In this document: one piece after another, positions 17,480 through 26,199 of the stretch
Position numbering within the stretch: position 1 is the stretch's first letter
Layout of the letters: each line of letters starts with the position of its first letter
Origin: Streptomyces diastaticus subsp. diastaticus
GTDB lineage: Bacteria > Actinomycetota > Actinomycetes > Streptomycetales > Streptomycetaceae
Direction of reading: 5' to 3'
Assembly (NCBI RefSeq): GCF_011170125.1
Contig: NZ_BLLN01000005.1
Span: 2,170,001 to 2,234,000 of the forward strand
Length of the DNA: 64,000 bases
The notes under the pieces: model-generated
The model's database searches: none
Seen by the model: the letters and a program-made list of their open reading frames with translations, nothing else
Told to the model about the DNA's origin: nothing
Translations under genes and position numbers: made by a program

Positions 17480-18244
17480 TCAGTCGGTGGGGAGTTCGCG
17501 GCCGTAGTCGACCATCTCGTCCTCGGCCGGGGCCTTGAGCGTGAAGGTCTTGTTCCAGTCGCTCATGCGCAGGGCGCCCGCGTCCCCGGCCCGGGTCAGG
17601 CGCAGCGGGTAGGCGGTGCCCTCCAGCGAGACGTCCAGGGTGCCGCCGGCGCCGCCGTCGCCGGAGACCGCGACGGTGCGGGTGCCGCCGACGCTGCCGC
17701 GACTGCCGGTGGCGACCTTGCCGTGCAGGGTGAGCAGCCCCTCCAGCAGGACGTCCTTGTCGGTGAAGGTGGTCAGCTGCTTGTAGGCGGGGTCGCCCTC
17801 GGGGACCTTGACGAACATGCCGTCCAGTTTGTCGGCGGCCTCGGAGTCCGCCTCGCTCGGCTTGCCGTCGCCCTGGTCGTGGGTCCAGAAGGCGGCCTTG
17901 GCCTTGAGGAAGAGCTGCTCGCCCACCCGCATGAGCTGGAACTCGCCGTTCTTCGAGGTGACCTTGCCGAGGCCGCCGTCCTCCTTCAGCCGCATGTCGA
18001 GCTTGAAGGTCTCGCCCTCGCTGATCAGGGAGCCGGTGAGACGGACGGTGGCGGAGGCGGCGGCCGCCTTCTTGGCCTTGGCGTGGATCCGGGTGGCGGA
18101 GAGCTTGCCGACACCGTTGGTGCCCTCGTCGGGGTCGGGCGAGGAGCAGCCGGTGAGCACGGTGATCCCGGCGAGCAGCCCGGCGCACAGGGCCGTCGTC
18201 CGCGGCGCGGCCTTGCGGGCACGGCCCAGGGAAATCACAGTCAC
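17480..18244 (-). CDS. lipoprotein, LppX/LprG-like
   Basis: 254 aa. Signal peptide with lipobox LTGC; lipidated Cys33. The mature part (TRIHAKAKKAAAASATVRLTG...) has the beginning and strand pattern of actinobacterial LppX/LprG/LprAFG-type lipoproteins, which form a half-barrel that holds lipids. Similar Streptomyces lipoproteins are mostly uncharacterised. Located at the outer face of the membrane. GTG start at 18244. Confidence 0.78.
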   Translation of the reverse strand: MTVISLGRARKAAPRTTALCAGLLAGITVLTGCSSPDPDEGTNGVGKLSATRIHAKAKKAAAASATVRLTGSLISEGETFKLDMRLKEDGGLGKVTSKNGEFQLMRVGEQLFLKAKAAFWTHDQGDGKPSEADSEAADKLDGMFVKVPEGDPAYKQLTTFTDKDVLLEGLLTLHGKVATGSRGSVGGTRTVAVSGDGGAGGTLDVSLEGTAYPLRLTRAGDAGALRMSDWNKTFTLKAPAEDEMVDYGRELPTD

Positions 18245-18524
18245 GTCGGTCGCTGCCTCTCGTCGGTGGGCGTCGGGGTCGGCCGGGCGCGGCGGGTCCG
18301 GCCGGATGCCGTACGCGGCAGTACGGCAGCGTACCCGGGGTCACAGCCGCCGTCCGGAGCTCCCCCTTCCGCGGTCCGCCGGGGCCGCGCGCGGCACCTG
18401 CCCCACGGGCCGGACGGGCCTGCGGGCCGGGCGGCGGGGTTCCGGACGGGCTAGCCTGATTTCGTTCCCGATCTTGGGGAACGCGCGGTAGGTACCGGTC
18501 CCCGAGGAGGAGGTGGCGCGGCCC

Positions 18525-19796
18525 ATGGCGGGAGGCACTCCGAGGATCTTCGTCTCGCACCTGTCCGGTGTCGCCGTCTTCGACCCCAACGGCGACCAGG
18601 TCGGCCGGGTGCGGGACCTGGTGGCGATGTTGCGGGTGGGGCGCAGGCCGCCGAGGCTGCTCGGGCTGGTGGTGGAGGTGGCGACGCGCCGCCGCATCTT
18701 CCTGCCCATCACCCGCGTCACCGGCATCGAGTCCGGCCAGGTCATCACCACCGGCGTGCTCAACGTGCGCCGGTTCGAGCAGCGGCCCACCGAGCGGCTG
18801 GTCATCGGGGAACTGCTCGACCGGCGGGTGCGGCTCCTGGAGACCGGCGAGGAGGCCACCGTCCTCGACGTGGCGATCCGCCAGTTGCCGGCCCGGCGCG
18901 ACTGGGAGATCGACCGGGTCTTCGTCCGCAAGGGGCGCGGTGGCGCGCTGCGGCGGCGCGGAGAGACGCTGACGGTCGAGTGGTCGGCGGTCACCGGTTT
19001 CTCGCTGGAGGAGGAGGGCCAGGGCGCGGAGAGCCTGCTGGCCACCTTCGAGCAGCTGCGCCCGGCCGACCTCGCCAACGTCCTGCACCACCTGACGCCC
19101 AAGCGCCGTGCGGAGGTGGCGGCGGCACTCCAGGACGACCGGCTCGCCGACGTGCTGGAGGAGCTGCCGGAGGACGACCAGATCGAGATTCTCGGGAAGC
19201 TGAAGGAGGAACGGGCCGCCGACGTCCTGGAGGCGATGGACCCGGACGACGCGGCGGACCTGCTGGCGGAGCTGCCGGAGGAGGAGAAGGAGCGGCTGCT
19301 CACCCTGATGCGGCCGAGCGACGCGGCCGACGTGCGGCGGCTGATGTCGTACGAGGAGCGGACGGCGGGCGGTCTGATGACGACCGAGCCGGTGGTGGTG
19401 CGGCCCGACTCGACGGTGGCGGACGCGCTGGCCCGGGTGCGCAACCCCGACCTCTCGCCGGCGCTGGCCGCCCAGGTCTACGTCTGCCGCCCGCCCGACC
19501 AGACGCCGACCGGCAAGTACCTGGGCACGGTGCACTTCCAGCGGTTGCTGCGCGATCCGCCGTACACGCTGGTCAGCGCCATGCTCGACGACGACCTCCA
19601 GCCGCTGTCGCCGGACACGCCGCTGCGCGCGGTGGCCGGGTTCTTCGCGACGTACGACATCGTGGCGGCGGCCGTGGTGGACGAGAGCGGGTCGCTGCTG
19701 GGCGCGGTGACGGTGGACGACGTCCTGGACCACCTGCTGCCGGACGACTGGCGCGAGACGGAGTTCCTGCTGTCGGGGGAGGCGAACGATGAGTGA
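18525..19796 (+). CDS. MgtE N-domain / CBS-pair protein without membrane domain
   Basis: 423 aa. An N-terminal PRC-barrel-like beta region (about 1-150; VAVFDPNGDQVGRVRDLV) is followed by an MgtE N-terminal superhelical domain (about 160-270, with PADLANVLHHL and repeated ADVLEELPEDD-type helices) and tandem CBS domains (about 275-415). Full MgtE channels would then carry a five-helix pore; here the protein stops. It is therefore a soluble Mg2+/nucleotide sensor-like protein, not a transporter by itself. ATG 18525 is preferred because GAGGAGGAGG ends 12 nt upstream and almost touches the alternative GTG 18513. Its stop overlaps DUF1003 by 8 bp. Confidence 0.85.
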   Translation: MAGGTPRIFVSHLSGVAVFDPNGDQVGRVRDLVAMLRVGRRPPRLLGLVVEVATRRRIFLPITRVTGIESGQVITTGVLNVRRFEQRPTERLVIGELLDRRVRLLETGEEATVLDVAIRQLPARRDWEIDRVFVRKGRGGALRRRGETLTVEWSAVTGFSLEEEGQGAESLLATFEQLRPADLANVLHHLTPKRRAEVAAALQDDRLADVLEELPEDDQIEILGKLKEERAADVLEAMDPDDAADLLAELPEEEKERLLTLMRPSDAADVRRLMSYEERTAGGLMTTEPVVVRPDSTVADALARVRNPDLSPALAAQVYVCRPPDQTPTGKYLGTVHFQRLLRDPPYTLVSAMLDDDLQPLSPDTPLRAVAGFFATYDIVAAAVVDESGSLLGAVTVDDVLDHLLPDDWRETEFLLSGEANDE

Positions 19797-20406
19797 GCGG
19801 GGCAAGGAGACGCGGGAGGCGAGGGAGGCGCGGGAGAGCCGGGAGCGCGAGCGCCGGGTGAACGAGTCGGCACGCCCCCGCATCCGCCTCGACGTGCCGC
19901 GCGCACCGCGCCGCCGGGTGCTGCCGGAGTACGACCCGGACGCGTTCGGGCGGCTCTCCGAGCGGATCGCGCGGTTCCTGGGGACGGGCCGGTTCATCGT
20001 CTGGATGACGGTGATCATCATCATGTGGGTGGTGTGGAACGTCTCCGCCCCCGACTCGGTGCGCTTCGACGAGTACCCGTTCATCTTCCTGACCCTGGCC
20101 CTCTCCCTCCAGGCGTCGTACGCGGCGCCGCTGATCCTGCTGGCGCAGAACCGGCAGGACGACCGGGACAAGGTCAATCTGGAGCAGGACCGCAAGCAGA
20201 ACGAACGGTCGATCGCGGACACCGAGTTCCTGAGCCGCGAGGTCGCGGCGCTGCGGCAGAACCTCGGCGAGGTGGCCACCCGGGACTGGATCCGCTCCGA
20301 GCTCCAGGACCTGCTGCGCGAGCTGGACGAGCGGGGCCGCCCGGCCGAGGAGGGCGCGGGCCACGGGGAGAACCGTTCCGGCGAGGGCGGCGCGACCGGC
20401 TCCTGA
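19789..20406 (+). CDS. DUF1003 membrane protein
   Basis: 205 aa. Basic, charged N-terminus (ERGKETREAREARES), two membrane helices (about 66-82 and 94-118, with the DUF1003 features FIVWMTVIIIMWVVWN and PFIFLTLALSLQASYAAPLI), then a charged coiled-coil-like tail with QNRQDDRDK. Function unknown. The 8-bp overlap with the MgtE-N/CBS gene implies translational coupling and a common complex; DUF1003 could give that soluble sensor a membrane partner. This pairing is, from memory, also found in mycobacteria. Confidence 0.88.
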   Translation: MSERGKETREAREARESRERERRVNESARPRIRLDVPRAPRRRVLPEYDPDAFGRLSERIARFLGTGRFIVWMTVIIIMWVVWNVSAPDSVRFDEYPFIFLTLALSLQASYAAPLILLAQNRQDDRDKVNLEQDRKQNERSIADTEFLSREVAALRQNLGEVATRDWIRSELQDLLRELDERGRPAEEGAGHGENRSGEGGATGS

Positions 20407-20543
20407 GCGGCGTGACGCATCAGACAGCCGGGCCCGGCGCCCGGCGGTGACCGGGGGCCCCGCCTCTACTGACCAGTAGCATCTGTTCCCGTTCCCGCCG
20501 GGGGCCCGTCCCCCGCCCTGCCCGAAAGCCTGGACGTCCCCCG

Positions 20544-20549
20544 TACTAT
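20544..20549 (+). promoter_or_regulatory. -10 box TACTAT of leaderless mrp, inside a small inverted repeat
   Basis: TACTAT ends 7 nt before ATG 20557. It is the loop of CCCCCG (20538-20543) / CGGGGG (20550-20555), so the box sits between complementary arms that abut the start codon. Confidence 0.55.
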
Positions 20550-20556
20550 CGGGGGT

Positions 20557-21693
20557 ATGGCTGCTACGGAAGACGCGGTGCGCGAGGCACTGGCGACAGT
20601 GGACGACCCCGAGATCCATCGGCCGATCACCGAACTCGGCATGGTCAAATCGGTCGAGATCGGCGCGGACGGAGCGGTCGCTGTCACGGTGTACCTCACC
20701 GTCTCCGGCTGCCCCATGCGCGAGACCATCACCCAACGGGTCACCGACGCGGTGCGGGCCGTGGAGGGTGTCACCGCCGTCGAGGTGAGCCTCGACGTGA
20801 TGAGCGACGAGCAGCGCCGCGAGCTGGCGAACGCCCTGCGCGGCGGCACCGCCGAGCGCGAGGTGCCCTTCGCCAAGCCGGGCTCCCTCACCCGGGTCTA
20901 CGCGGTGGCCTCCGGCAAGGGCGGCGTCGGCAAGTCCTCGGTGACGGTCAACCTGGCCGCCGCGATGGCCGCCGACGGCCTGAAGGTCGGTGTGGTCGAC
21001 GCGGACATCTACGGCCACAGCGTGCCCCGCATGCTCGGCGTGGAGGGCCGCCCGACCCAGGTCGAGGACATGATCATGCCGCCGTCGGCCAACGGTGTGA
21101 AGGTCATCTCGATCGGTATGTTCACCCCCGGCAACGCGCCCGTGGTGTGGCGCGGACCGATGCTGCACCGGGCGCTCCAGCAGTTCCTCGCCGACGTCTT
21201 CTGGGGTGACCTGGACGTCCTCCTGCTCGACCTGCCGCCCGGCACCGGCGACATCGCCATCTCCGTGGCCCAGCTGGTCCCCAACGCCGAGATCCTGGTG
21301 GTGACCACCCCGCAGCAGGCCGCCGCCGAGGTCGCCGAGCGGGCCGGTTCGATCGCCGTGCAGACGCACCAGAAGATCGTCGGCGTGGTCGAGAACATGT
21401 CGGGCCTGCCCTGCCCGCACTGCGACGAGATGGTCGACGTCTTCGGCACCGGCGGCGGCCAGGTCGTCGCCGACGGCCTGACGCGGACCACCGGCGCCAC
21501 CGTGCCGGTCCTCGGCTCCATCCCGATCGACGTGCGGCTGCGCGAGGGCGGCGACGACGGGCGTCCGGTGGTGCTCACCGACCCGGAGTCCCCCGCCGGC
21601 AGCGCGCTGCGCTCCATCGCGGGGAAGCTCGGCGGCCGTCAGCGCGGCCTGTCGGGCCTCTCGCTGGGAATCACCCCGCGCAACAAGTTCTGA
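20557..21693 (+). CDS. mrp: Mrp/ApbC-type Fe-S cluster carrier ATPase
   Basis: 378 aa. N-terminal MIP18/DUF59 domain (about 4-80) with GCPMRE, then a deviant Walker A SGKGGVGKSS (119-128), DADIYGHSVPRM, LLLDLPPGTGD, and CPHC (Cys286, Cys289), the pair that holds a bridging [4Fe-4S] cluster in the homodimer. Acts in the cytosol delivering Fe-S clusters to apoproteins. Start ATG 20557 has no ribosome binding site, only a run of G, and a -10 box 7 nt away; leaderless transcription is likely. Terminator follows. Confidence 0.92.
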   Translation: MAATEDAVREALATVDDPEIHRPITELGMVKSVEIGADGAVAVTVYLTVSGCPMRETITQRVTDAVRAVEGVTAVEVSLDVMSDEQRRELANALRGGTAEREVPFAKPGSLTRVYAVASGKGGVGKSSVTVNLAAAMAADGLKVGVVDADIYGHSVPRMLGVEGRPTQVEDMIMPPSANGVKVISIGMFTPGNAPVVWRGPMLHRALQQFLADVFWGDLDVLLLDLPPGTGDIAISVAQLVPNAEILVVTTPQQAAAEVAERAGSIAVQTHQKIVGVVENMSGLPCPHCDEMVDVFGTGGGQVVADGLTRTTGATVPVLGSIPIDVRLREGGDDGRPVVLTDPESPAGSALRSIAGKLGGRQRGLSGLSLGITPRNKF

Positions 21694-21720
21694 CCGCGCG
21701 CCTTCGCGCACACGGAGTTC

Positions 21721-21751
21721 CGGGGCGCCTTCCCGTCGGGGAGGCGCCCCG
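21721..21751 (+). terminator. terminator after mrp
   Basis: 14-bp stem (21721-21734 with 21738-21751), one G-T wobble, loop GTC. Also lies just beyond the 3' end of the convergent gene at 21782. Confidence 0.78.
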
Positions 21752-21781
21752 TCCCGCGCTCCGGGGAGCACGGGAACGGTG

Positions 21782-22573
21782 TCACCGCGGGTCGGCGTAG
21801 TCCGCCACGTCCTTGACGACGGCGAAGCCGAGCCCGTACGCGCTGAGCCCCCGCCCGTACGCGCCGAGGTGGACGCCGCCCGGGGTGGAGCCGGCCAGGA
21901 CCCAGCCGAACTCCGACTCGCGGTGGTGGAAGGGCGTGGAGACCCCGTCGACCGGGAGCATCAGCGTCGACCAGGCCGGACCGTCGAGGTCGTCGGCGAG
22001 CGCCCAGGCGGTCTCCGTCTGCTGCTCCAGCCAGTCGTCGCGCAGGGTGTGGTCCATCTGCGCGGGCCAGGTCACGGCGAGCAGGCCCTGCCCCGCCAGC
22101 CAGGCCGCCGACGCCTCGGAGGTCGCCTCCAGGACACCGGTGCCGTCCGCGCTGCGGCGGACCGGGCTGTCGCCGACCGTCACCACCACGGCGAACCTCT
22201 CACGGGGGCTGTCGGCGTCGCCGAGGTCGGCCCGGACCACCGGCTCGTCCCCGTGACCGAGCGAGCCGTGCTGGACGGTGCCGTCGGCGTCCTGCCCGAT
22301 GTGGTGCAGGCGGCGCGGCCCGGTGTACGCCTCGTCCAGCGCGTACCAGGGGAACGGCGCGGCCAGGAAACCGTCGACGGGGACCCGGCGCTTGGGGCGC
22401 GCCGGGGCGGGTCGTTCCTCCTCGGGCTCCGGTCCGCCGCCCGCCTCGTCGGGGGCCGTGCCGTCACCGCTCAGCGCCTCGGCGCCGGACGCCTCACCGT
22501 TGCCCCCGTCCTCCGTGCCGGGACCGTCCAGGACGGTCGACGACTCACTCTGGGACTTGTCCGTGGTCTCCAT
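21782..22573 (-). CDS. uncharacterised conserved actinobacterial protein, last gene of the sigma/HtrA/TatB row
   Basis: 263 aa. The first 75 residues are acidic and disordered (Ser/Glu/Gly/Pro), the rest a compact alpha/beta domain starting at VPVDGFLAAPFPWYALDE and rich in Trp and Tyr. No Cys pairs, signal or membrane helix. Not recognised. ATG 22573 has GGAAGGG about 10 nt upstream; the in-frame extension beyond it is Arg-rich and unlikely. It lies 158 bp after tatB in the same direction, so it may share the stress-operon transcript. Confidence 0.65.
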   Translation of the reverse strand: METTDKSQSESSTVLDGPGTEDGGNGEASGAEALSGDGTAPDEAGGGPEPEEERPAPARPKRRVPVDGFLAAPFPWYALDEAYTGPRRLHHIGQDADGTVQHGSLGHGDEPVVRADLGDADSPRERFAVVVTVGDSPVRRSADGTGVLEATSEASAAWLAGQGLLAVTWPAQMDHTLRDDWLEQQTETAWALADDLDGPAWSTLMLPVDGVSTPFHHRESEFGWVLAGSTPGGVHLGAYGRGLSAYGLGFAVVKDVADYADPR

Positions 22574-22730
22574 CTTGCGGGCCCTTCCTCGCTCTCGTCC
22601 GTCCGGAGCGGCCCGCCCCCCTCGGGCGTCCTCGGTCCGGACAACAACAAAGGGAGAATAGCCACCCCGCTTCGGGGACACGGGATTGAACGGGCCGGGC
22701 GGGTGCCGGGTTGGTCCGGACGCCGGGCGA

Positions 22731-23174
22731 TCAGGTGGCGTCGATGTCGAACGGCGGACGCTCGCCCGCCGCCACGGGGGCGCTCTTCTCCGGGCGCTTG
22801 GTGAGGTCCACGGGGCCGTCGGCGGCGGGCCCGGCGACCGACTCGGCCTCCTCGCGGCCGTTGACCGCGTCGGCGACGTCGCCCATCTCCTTGCGGAGGT
22901 CGAAGCTGTCGCGGATGTCCTTCAGACCGAGGTCGTCACTCTCCAGCTGCTTGCGGATGAAGGTCTTCGGGTTCAGGTCCTCGAACTCGAAGTCCTTGAA
23001 CTCGGGGCCGAGTTCCTCCCGGATGTCCCGCTTGGCGCTGTCGGAGAACTCCCGGATCTTGCGGATGAAGCCCGCGACGTCCTGGATGACCTTGGGAAGC
23101 TTGTCGGGGCCGAAGATGAGCACGGCGAGCACGACGATCGTCAGGACCTCGAGTAGACCAATGTCGTTGAACAC
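22731..23174 (-). CDS. tatB: Sec-independent translocase protein TatB
   Basis: 147 aa. N-terminal membrane helix (about 6-21) followed by the hinge FGPDKLPK and an amphipathic helix, the TatA/B signature; the length and long acidic cytosolic tail fit TatB. Recognises twin-arginine preproteins with TatC. GTG 23174 has AAGGAG at 9 nt. Its place after htrA is the arrangement known for M. tuberculosis sigE-rseA-htrA-tatB, tying envelope stress response to folded-protein export. Confidence 0.9.
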   Translation of the reverse strand: MFNDIGLLEVLTIVVLAVLIFGPDKLPKVIQDVAGFIRKIREFSDSAKRDIREELGPEFKDFEFEDLNPKTFIRKQLESDDLGLKDIRDSFDLRKEMGDVADAVNGREEAESVAGPAADGPVDLTKRPEKSAPVAAGERPPFDIDAT

Positions 23175-23356
23175 CTAGCAGCTCCTTGCGGCGGTCCGCG
23201 GCCCCACGGCTGGACATCACTCGACCGGGGCCCGGTCCACGTTACCCGGAGCGCCCCGGCGGGCGGTACCGTGCCGCCCCACCCGTCTCACCGTGCACCC
23301 CCCGTTCGCCCCCGCGCCGCCTTCCGTACGTCCCCGTGCGCGGGGTGCCGGGCGGC

Positions 23357-25111
23357 TCAGGAGGCGTCCGAGGAGCCCAGTTCGAGGGTGACCTCGCGGG
23401 GTTCGCCGGCGCGCTCGACGGTGAGGCCGAGGCGGTCGCCGGGCCGGTGCGAGCGGATCTTGATGATCAGTTCCTCGCCGGAGGCCACCGGGACTCCGTC
23501 GACCTCGGTGATCACGTCGCCGGCGACGATGTCCGCCTTGTCGGCGGGCCCGCCCGGGGTCACGGCGGAGCCTCCCCCGGCCGCCTGGCCGCCGACCTTG
23601 GCACCCTCGCCCTCGTACCCCATGTCGAGGGTCACCCCGATCACCGGGTGGGTGGCGCGGCCGTGGTTGATCAGTTCCTCGGCGACCCGTTTGGCCTGGT
23701 TGACGGGGATGGCGAAGCCGAGGCCGACGCTGCCGGCGGAGTCGTCCTGGCGGGCGGGGCCGCCGGGGGCGTGGATGGCGCTGTTGATGCCGATGACGCG
23801 GGCCCGCTCGTCGACGAGGGGGCCGCCTGAGTTGCCCGGGTTGATCGGGGCGTCGGTCTGGAGGGCGTCGACGTAGCTGATGTCGGTGCCGTCGCCCTTC
23901 TCGCCGCCCGCCGTGATGGGGCGCTCCTTGGCGCTGATGATGCCGGCGGTGACGGTGTTGGCCAGGTCGAAGGGGGCGCCGATCGCCACGACCGGGTCGC
24001 CGACGCGCACGTCGTCGGAGTCGCCGAGCGGCAGCGGGGTCAGCCCCGAGACACCGGAGACCTTCACCACGGCCAGGTCGTAGCCGGGGTCGCCGCCGAC
24101 CAGGCGGGCCCGGGCGGTCTCGCCGCCGTTGAAGGTGACTCTTATCGAGCCTCCGTTCCCGGCGGAGTCCACGACGTGCTGGTTGGTGAGGATGTGGCCC
24201 CGGTCGTCCAGCACGAAGCCGGTGCCGAGCGCTCCGCCCTCGCCGCCGCTGACGTGCAGGGTGACGACGCCGGGCAGGGTCCGCGCGGCGATCCCCGCGA
24301 CGCTGTCCGGGGCGCGTTCCCCGGCCTCCCCCGCCGCCTGCTCCAGCTCGACCGCCCCGAGGCCGCCGTGCCGCTCCAGCCGCATCCCGACGTATCCGCC
24401 GACCGAGCCCGCGACCAGCGCGAGCACCAGCGCCGCGCCCGCCAGCCGCCCCCGCCCGGCCCGCCGCTCCCGGCGCCGCTGTCCCGGCCCGCCGCCGGCC
24501 TCCGCGGCCGGCGCTCCCGGCGCCGCCCAGGGGTCGTAGCGGCCCCAGTCACCGCCGCCGCCCCGCTGGGGGCGGGCGCCCTCGGGGACGGGAGTGCCGT
24601 GTGCCGGGGTGCCGGGGTACTGCCCGGGCGGCAGACGGGTGCCGTGGGCCGGGGTCGGCACCGGCCGCTGGACCGGCGGGGCCGGGGCCCAGGGGCCCGG
24701 TTCGCCGTAGGGCGGCGTGCTGTACGGGTCGGGGGCGTGCAAGGGGCGCGGGCGTTCGGCGAAGGCCGGGGCGTCGGCCGCGCCGGGGGCGTCCGGGGCG
24801 GCCGCCGAGCGGGGGCCCGGAACGGTCGTCGTGCCCGCTGGCTTGCCCAGGTCGAGTCGCGGGGCGGTCGGCTCGGCGGCGTCCGGGGCCGTGTCGGACG
24901 TGGTCTCCGCAGCGACGGCGGAGCCGTGCGACGCCGCGCCCCGCTCCTCCCGGTCACCGCTCACCGGCGCGGTCCCGTCGCACGCGCCCCGGTCCGGACC
25001 GGGCTCCCGGAAGGCCCCCGGGGAGGTGCCGGTCATGGTGCGGGCCGTCTCGCCCCCGGCCGCCTCGGGGACGGCCTCGTCGGGCGTTCCGGTGGGCTTC
25101 GCCTGGTCCAT
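23357..25111 (-). CDS. HtrA/DegP-type membrane-anchored serine protease
   Basis: 584 aa. A 220-residue Pro/Gly/Ala-rich cytosolic region, one membrane helix (about 222-245), a trypsin-like domain with triad His312 (TNQHVVD), Asp345 (GYDLAVV) and Ser428 (GNSGGPL), and a C-terminal PDZ domain (about 480-580, with GPADKADIVAGDVI). This topology places the protease outside the cell, where HtrA proteins remove misfolded or damaged envelope proteins. ATG 25111 has GGGGAG just upstream. The serine is encoded by TCA, uncommon here. Same-strand operon with anti-sigma (195 bp upstream) and tatB. Confidence 0.92.
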   Translation of the reverse strand: MDQAKPTGTPDEAVPEAAGGETARTMTGTSPGAFREPGPDRGACDGTAPVSGDREERGAASHGSAVAAETTSDTAPDAAEPTAPRLDLGKPAGTTTVPGPRSAAAPDAPGAADAPAFAERPRPLHAPDPYSTPPYGEPGPWAPAPPVQRPVPTPAHGTRLPPGQYPGTPAHGTPVPEGARPQRGGGGDWGRYDPWAAPGAPAAEAGGGPGQRRRERRAGRGRLAGAALVLALVAGSVGGYVGMRLERHGGLGAVELEQAAGEAGERAPDSVAGIAARTLPGVVTLHVSGGEGGALGTGFVLDDRGHILTNQHVVDSAGNGGSIRVTFNGGETARARLVGGDPGYDLAVVKVSGVSGLTPLPLGDSDDVRVGDPVVAIGAPFDLANTVTAGIISAKERPITAGGEKGDGTDISYVDALQTDAPINPGNSGGPLVDERARVIGINSAIHAPGGPARQDDSAGSVGLGFAIPVNQAKRVAEELINHGRATHPVIGVTLDMGYEGEGAKVGGQAAGGGSAVTPGGPADKADIVAGDVITEVDGVPVASGEELIIKIRSHRPGDRLGLTVERAGEPREVTLELGSSDAS

Positions 25112-25305
25112 GGTCTCCCCGCAGCCTGATGACGGGTGGGCGTACGGCGGACGCGCGGCGGCCCTGCTCCGTCGGATCGAGTGCCGGGCCCGCCCTGGCA
25201 CAGGGGTGTCCGACGCGCCCCCGGCGGCCGGGCGCGGCCCCCGGAGAATTCAACCAGGTTCTCCGAGGGCCCGTGGCGGGCTCCGCGGGCGGGGTGGAGC
25301 CCGCG

Positions 25306-26199
25306 TCAGGGCGTGGCGGAGAGGCCGGGTCCGGCGGGGACACCGGCCGGGGGCGCGGCGGCGACCCCGGGGTCGGCGGAGTCCTGGCGCGCGGCGAGGG
25401 GCAGCGGTACCGAGCGGAGGTCCAGCGGCGCGGGACCGGGTGCCTTGAGCAGGGCGGCGGAGTACGGGTACGGCTCCAGCTCCTCCAGGAGCGGCGGCGT
25501 GCCCGGACGGCGCGGGGCGGTGGCGGAGACCTCGCCCCTGGGTCCGGAACGGGTCTCGCCCTGCGCGGCGAAGGCGGGCGGGGAGCCGCCCCGGCGGCCG
25601 CGGGAGTCGGGGGCGGCCTGCCCGGTGCCGGACTGGGTGCGCAGCGGGGTGACGTTGCTCTTGCTGCCGCCCGCGCGCTCCGTGGTGTCAACGGGGGTGC
25701 CCGCGGCGACCCCGCCGAGGGCCAGCGCGGCCAGCGAGACGGCCCCCGCGGCGGCGAAGGCGAACCGGCGCCCCCGCGAGGCGGAACGCTCGGCCTCGGC
25801 GCGCCCGATGTCGTGGATGCGGAAGCCCTTGCCCGGCTCGTCGGGGAGCGGCGGCGCGAGGGGGGCGTACCGGAAGGCGCTCGGAGCGGCACCGAAGTCG
25901 GAGCTGCCGAACGCCGGACCGGAGCCGAAGCCGGAACCCGAGTCGGTCGGCCCGTCGGGGCCGGCCGCCGGGAGCCCCTGGAGGCGGGCGAGGAAACTCT
26001 CGGTGGGGGGCGGGGGCGCCGCCGTGGCGAAGACCGACTTCAGACGGCGCTGGGCGTCGGCCTCGGCCTTGCACTTGCAGCAGGTCGCCAGGTGGGCCAG
26101 GACCCGCTCACGGGCCTCGTGGCCCAGCTCGCCGTCGACCAGTGCGGCGAGGCGGTCCCCCAGGTGCTGCTCGACAGGTGTCGGACGTGAACCGCTCAC
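25306..26199 (-). CDS. ZAS-type anti-sigma factor (RseA-like)
   Basis: 297 aa. The N-terminal zinc-associated anti-sigma motif is H36-x3-C40-x2-C43 within HLATCCKC. A membrane helix (about 145-167, [22 protein letters not shown]) and an extracytoplasmic Pro/Gly/Ala-rich tail follow. It should sequester the sigma factor at the membrane and release it on a redox or envelope signal. The GTG at 26199 overlaps the sigma stop by 4 bp (GTGA), so 1:1 production by translational coupling is expected. Confidence 0.9.
   Translation of the reverse strand: MSGSRPTPVEQHLGDRLAALVDGELGHEARERVLAHLATCCKCKAEADAQRRLKSVFATAAPPPPTESFLARLQGLPAAGPDGPTDSGSGFGSGPAFGSSDFGAAPSAFRYAPLAPPLPDEPGKGFRIHDIGRAEAERSASRGRRFAFAAAGAVSLAALALGGVAAGTPVDTTERAGGSKSNVTPLRTQSGTGQAAPDSRGRRGGSPPAFAAQGETRSGPRGEVSATAPRRPGTPPLLEELEPYPYSAALLKAPGPAPLDLRSVPLPLAARQDSADPGVAAAPPAGVPAGPGLSATP

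Noticed and set aside
16671..20420. Very long open frame of about 1,249 codons antisense to several genes
   Set aside because: Arg/Ser/Pro-rich low-information translation and complementary to four or five genes with clear motifs; a high-GC reading-frame shadow.
20466..20479. CTACT-GACC-AGTAG palindrome upstream of mrp as a repressor site
   Set aside because: Only 5-bp arms and no cognate regulator next door; 78 bp from the leaderless start. Too weak to annotate.
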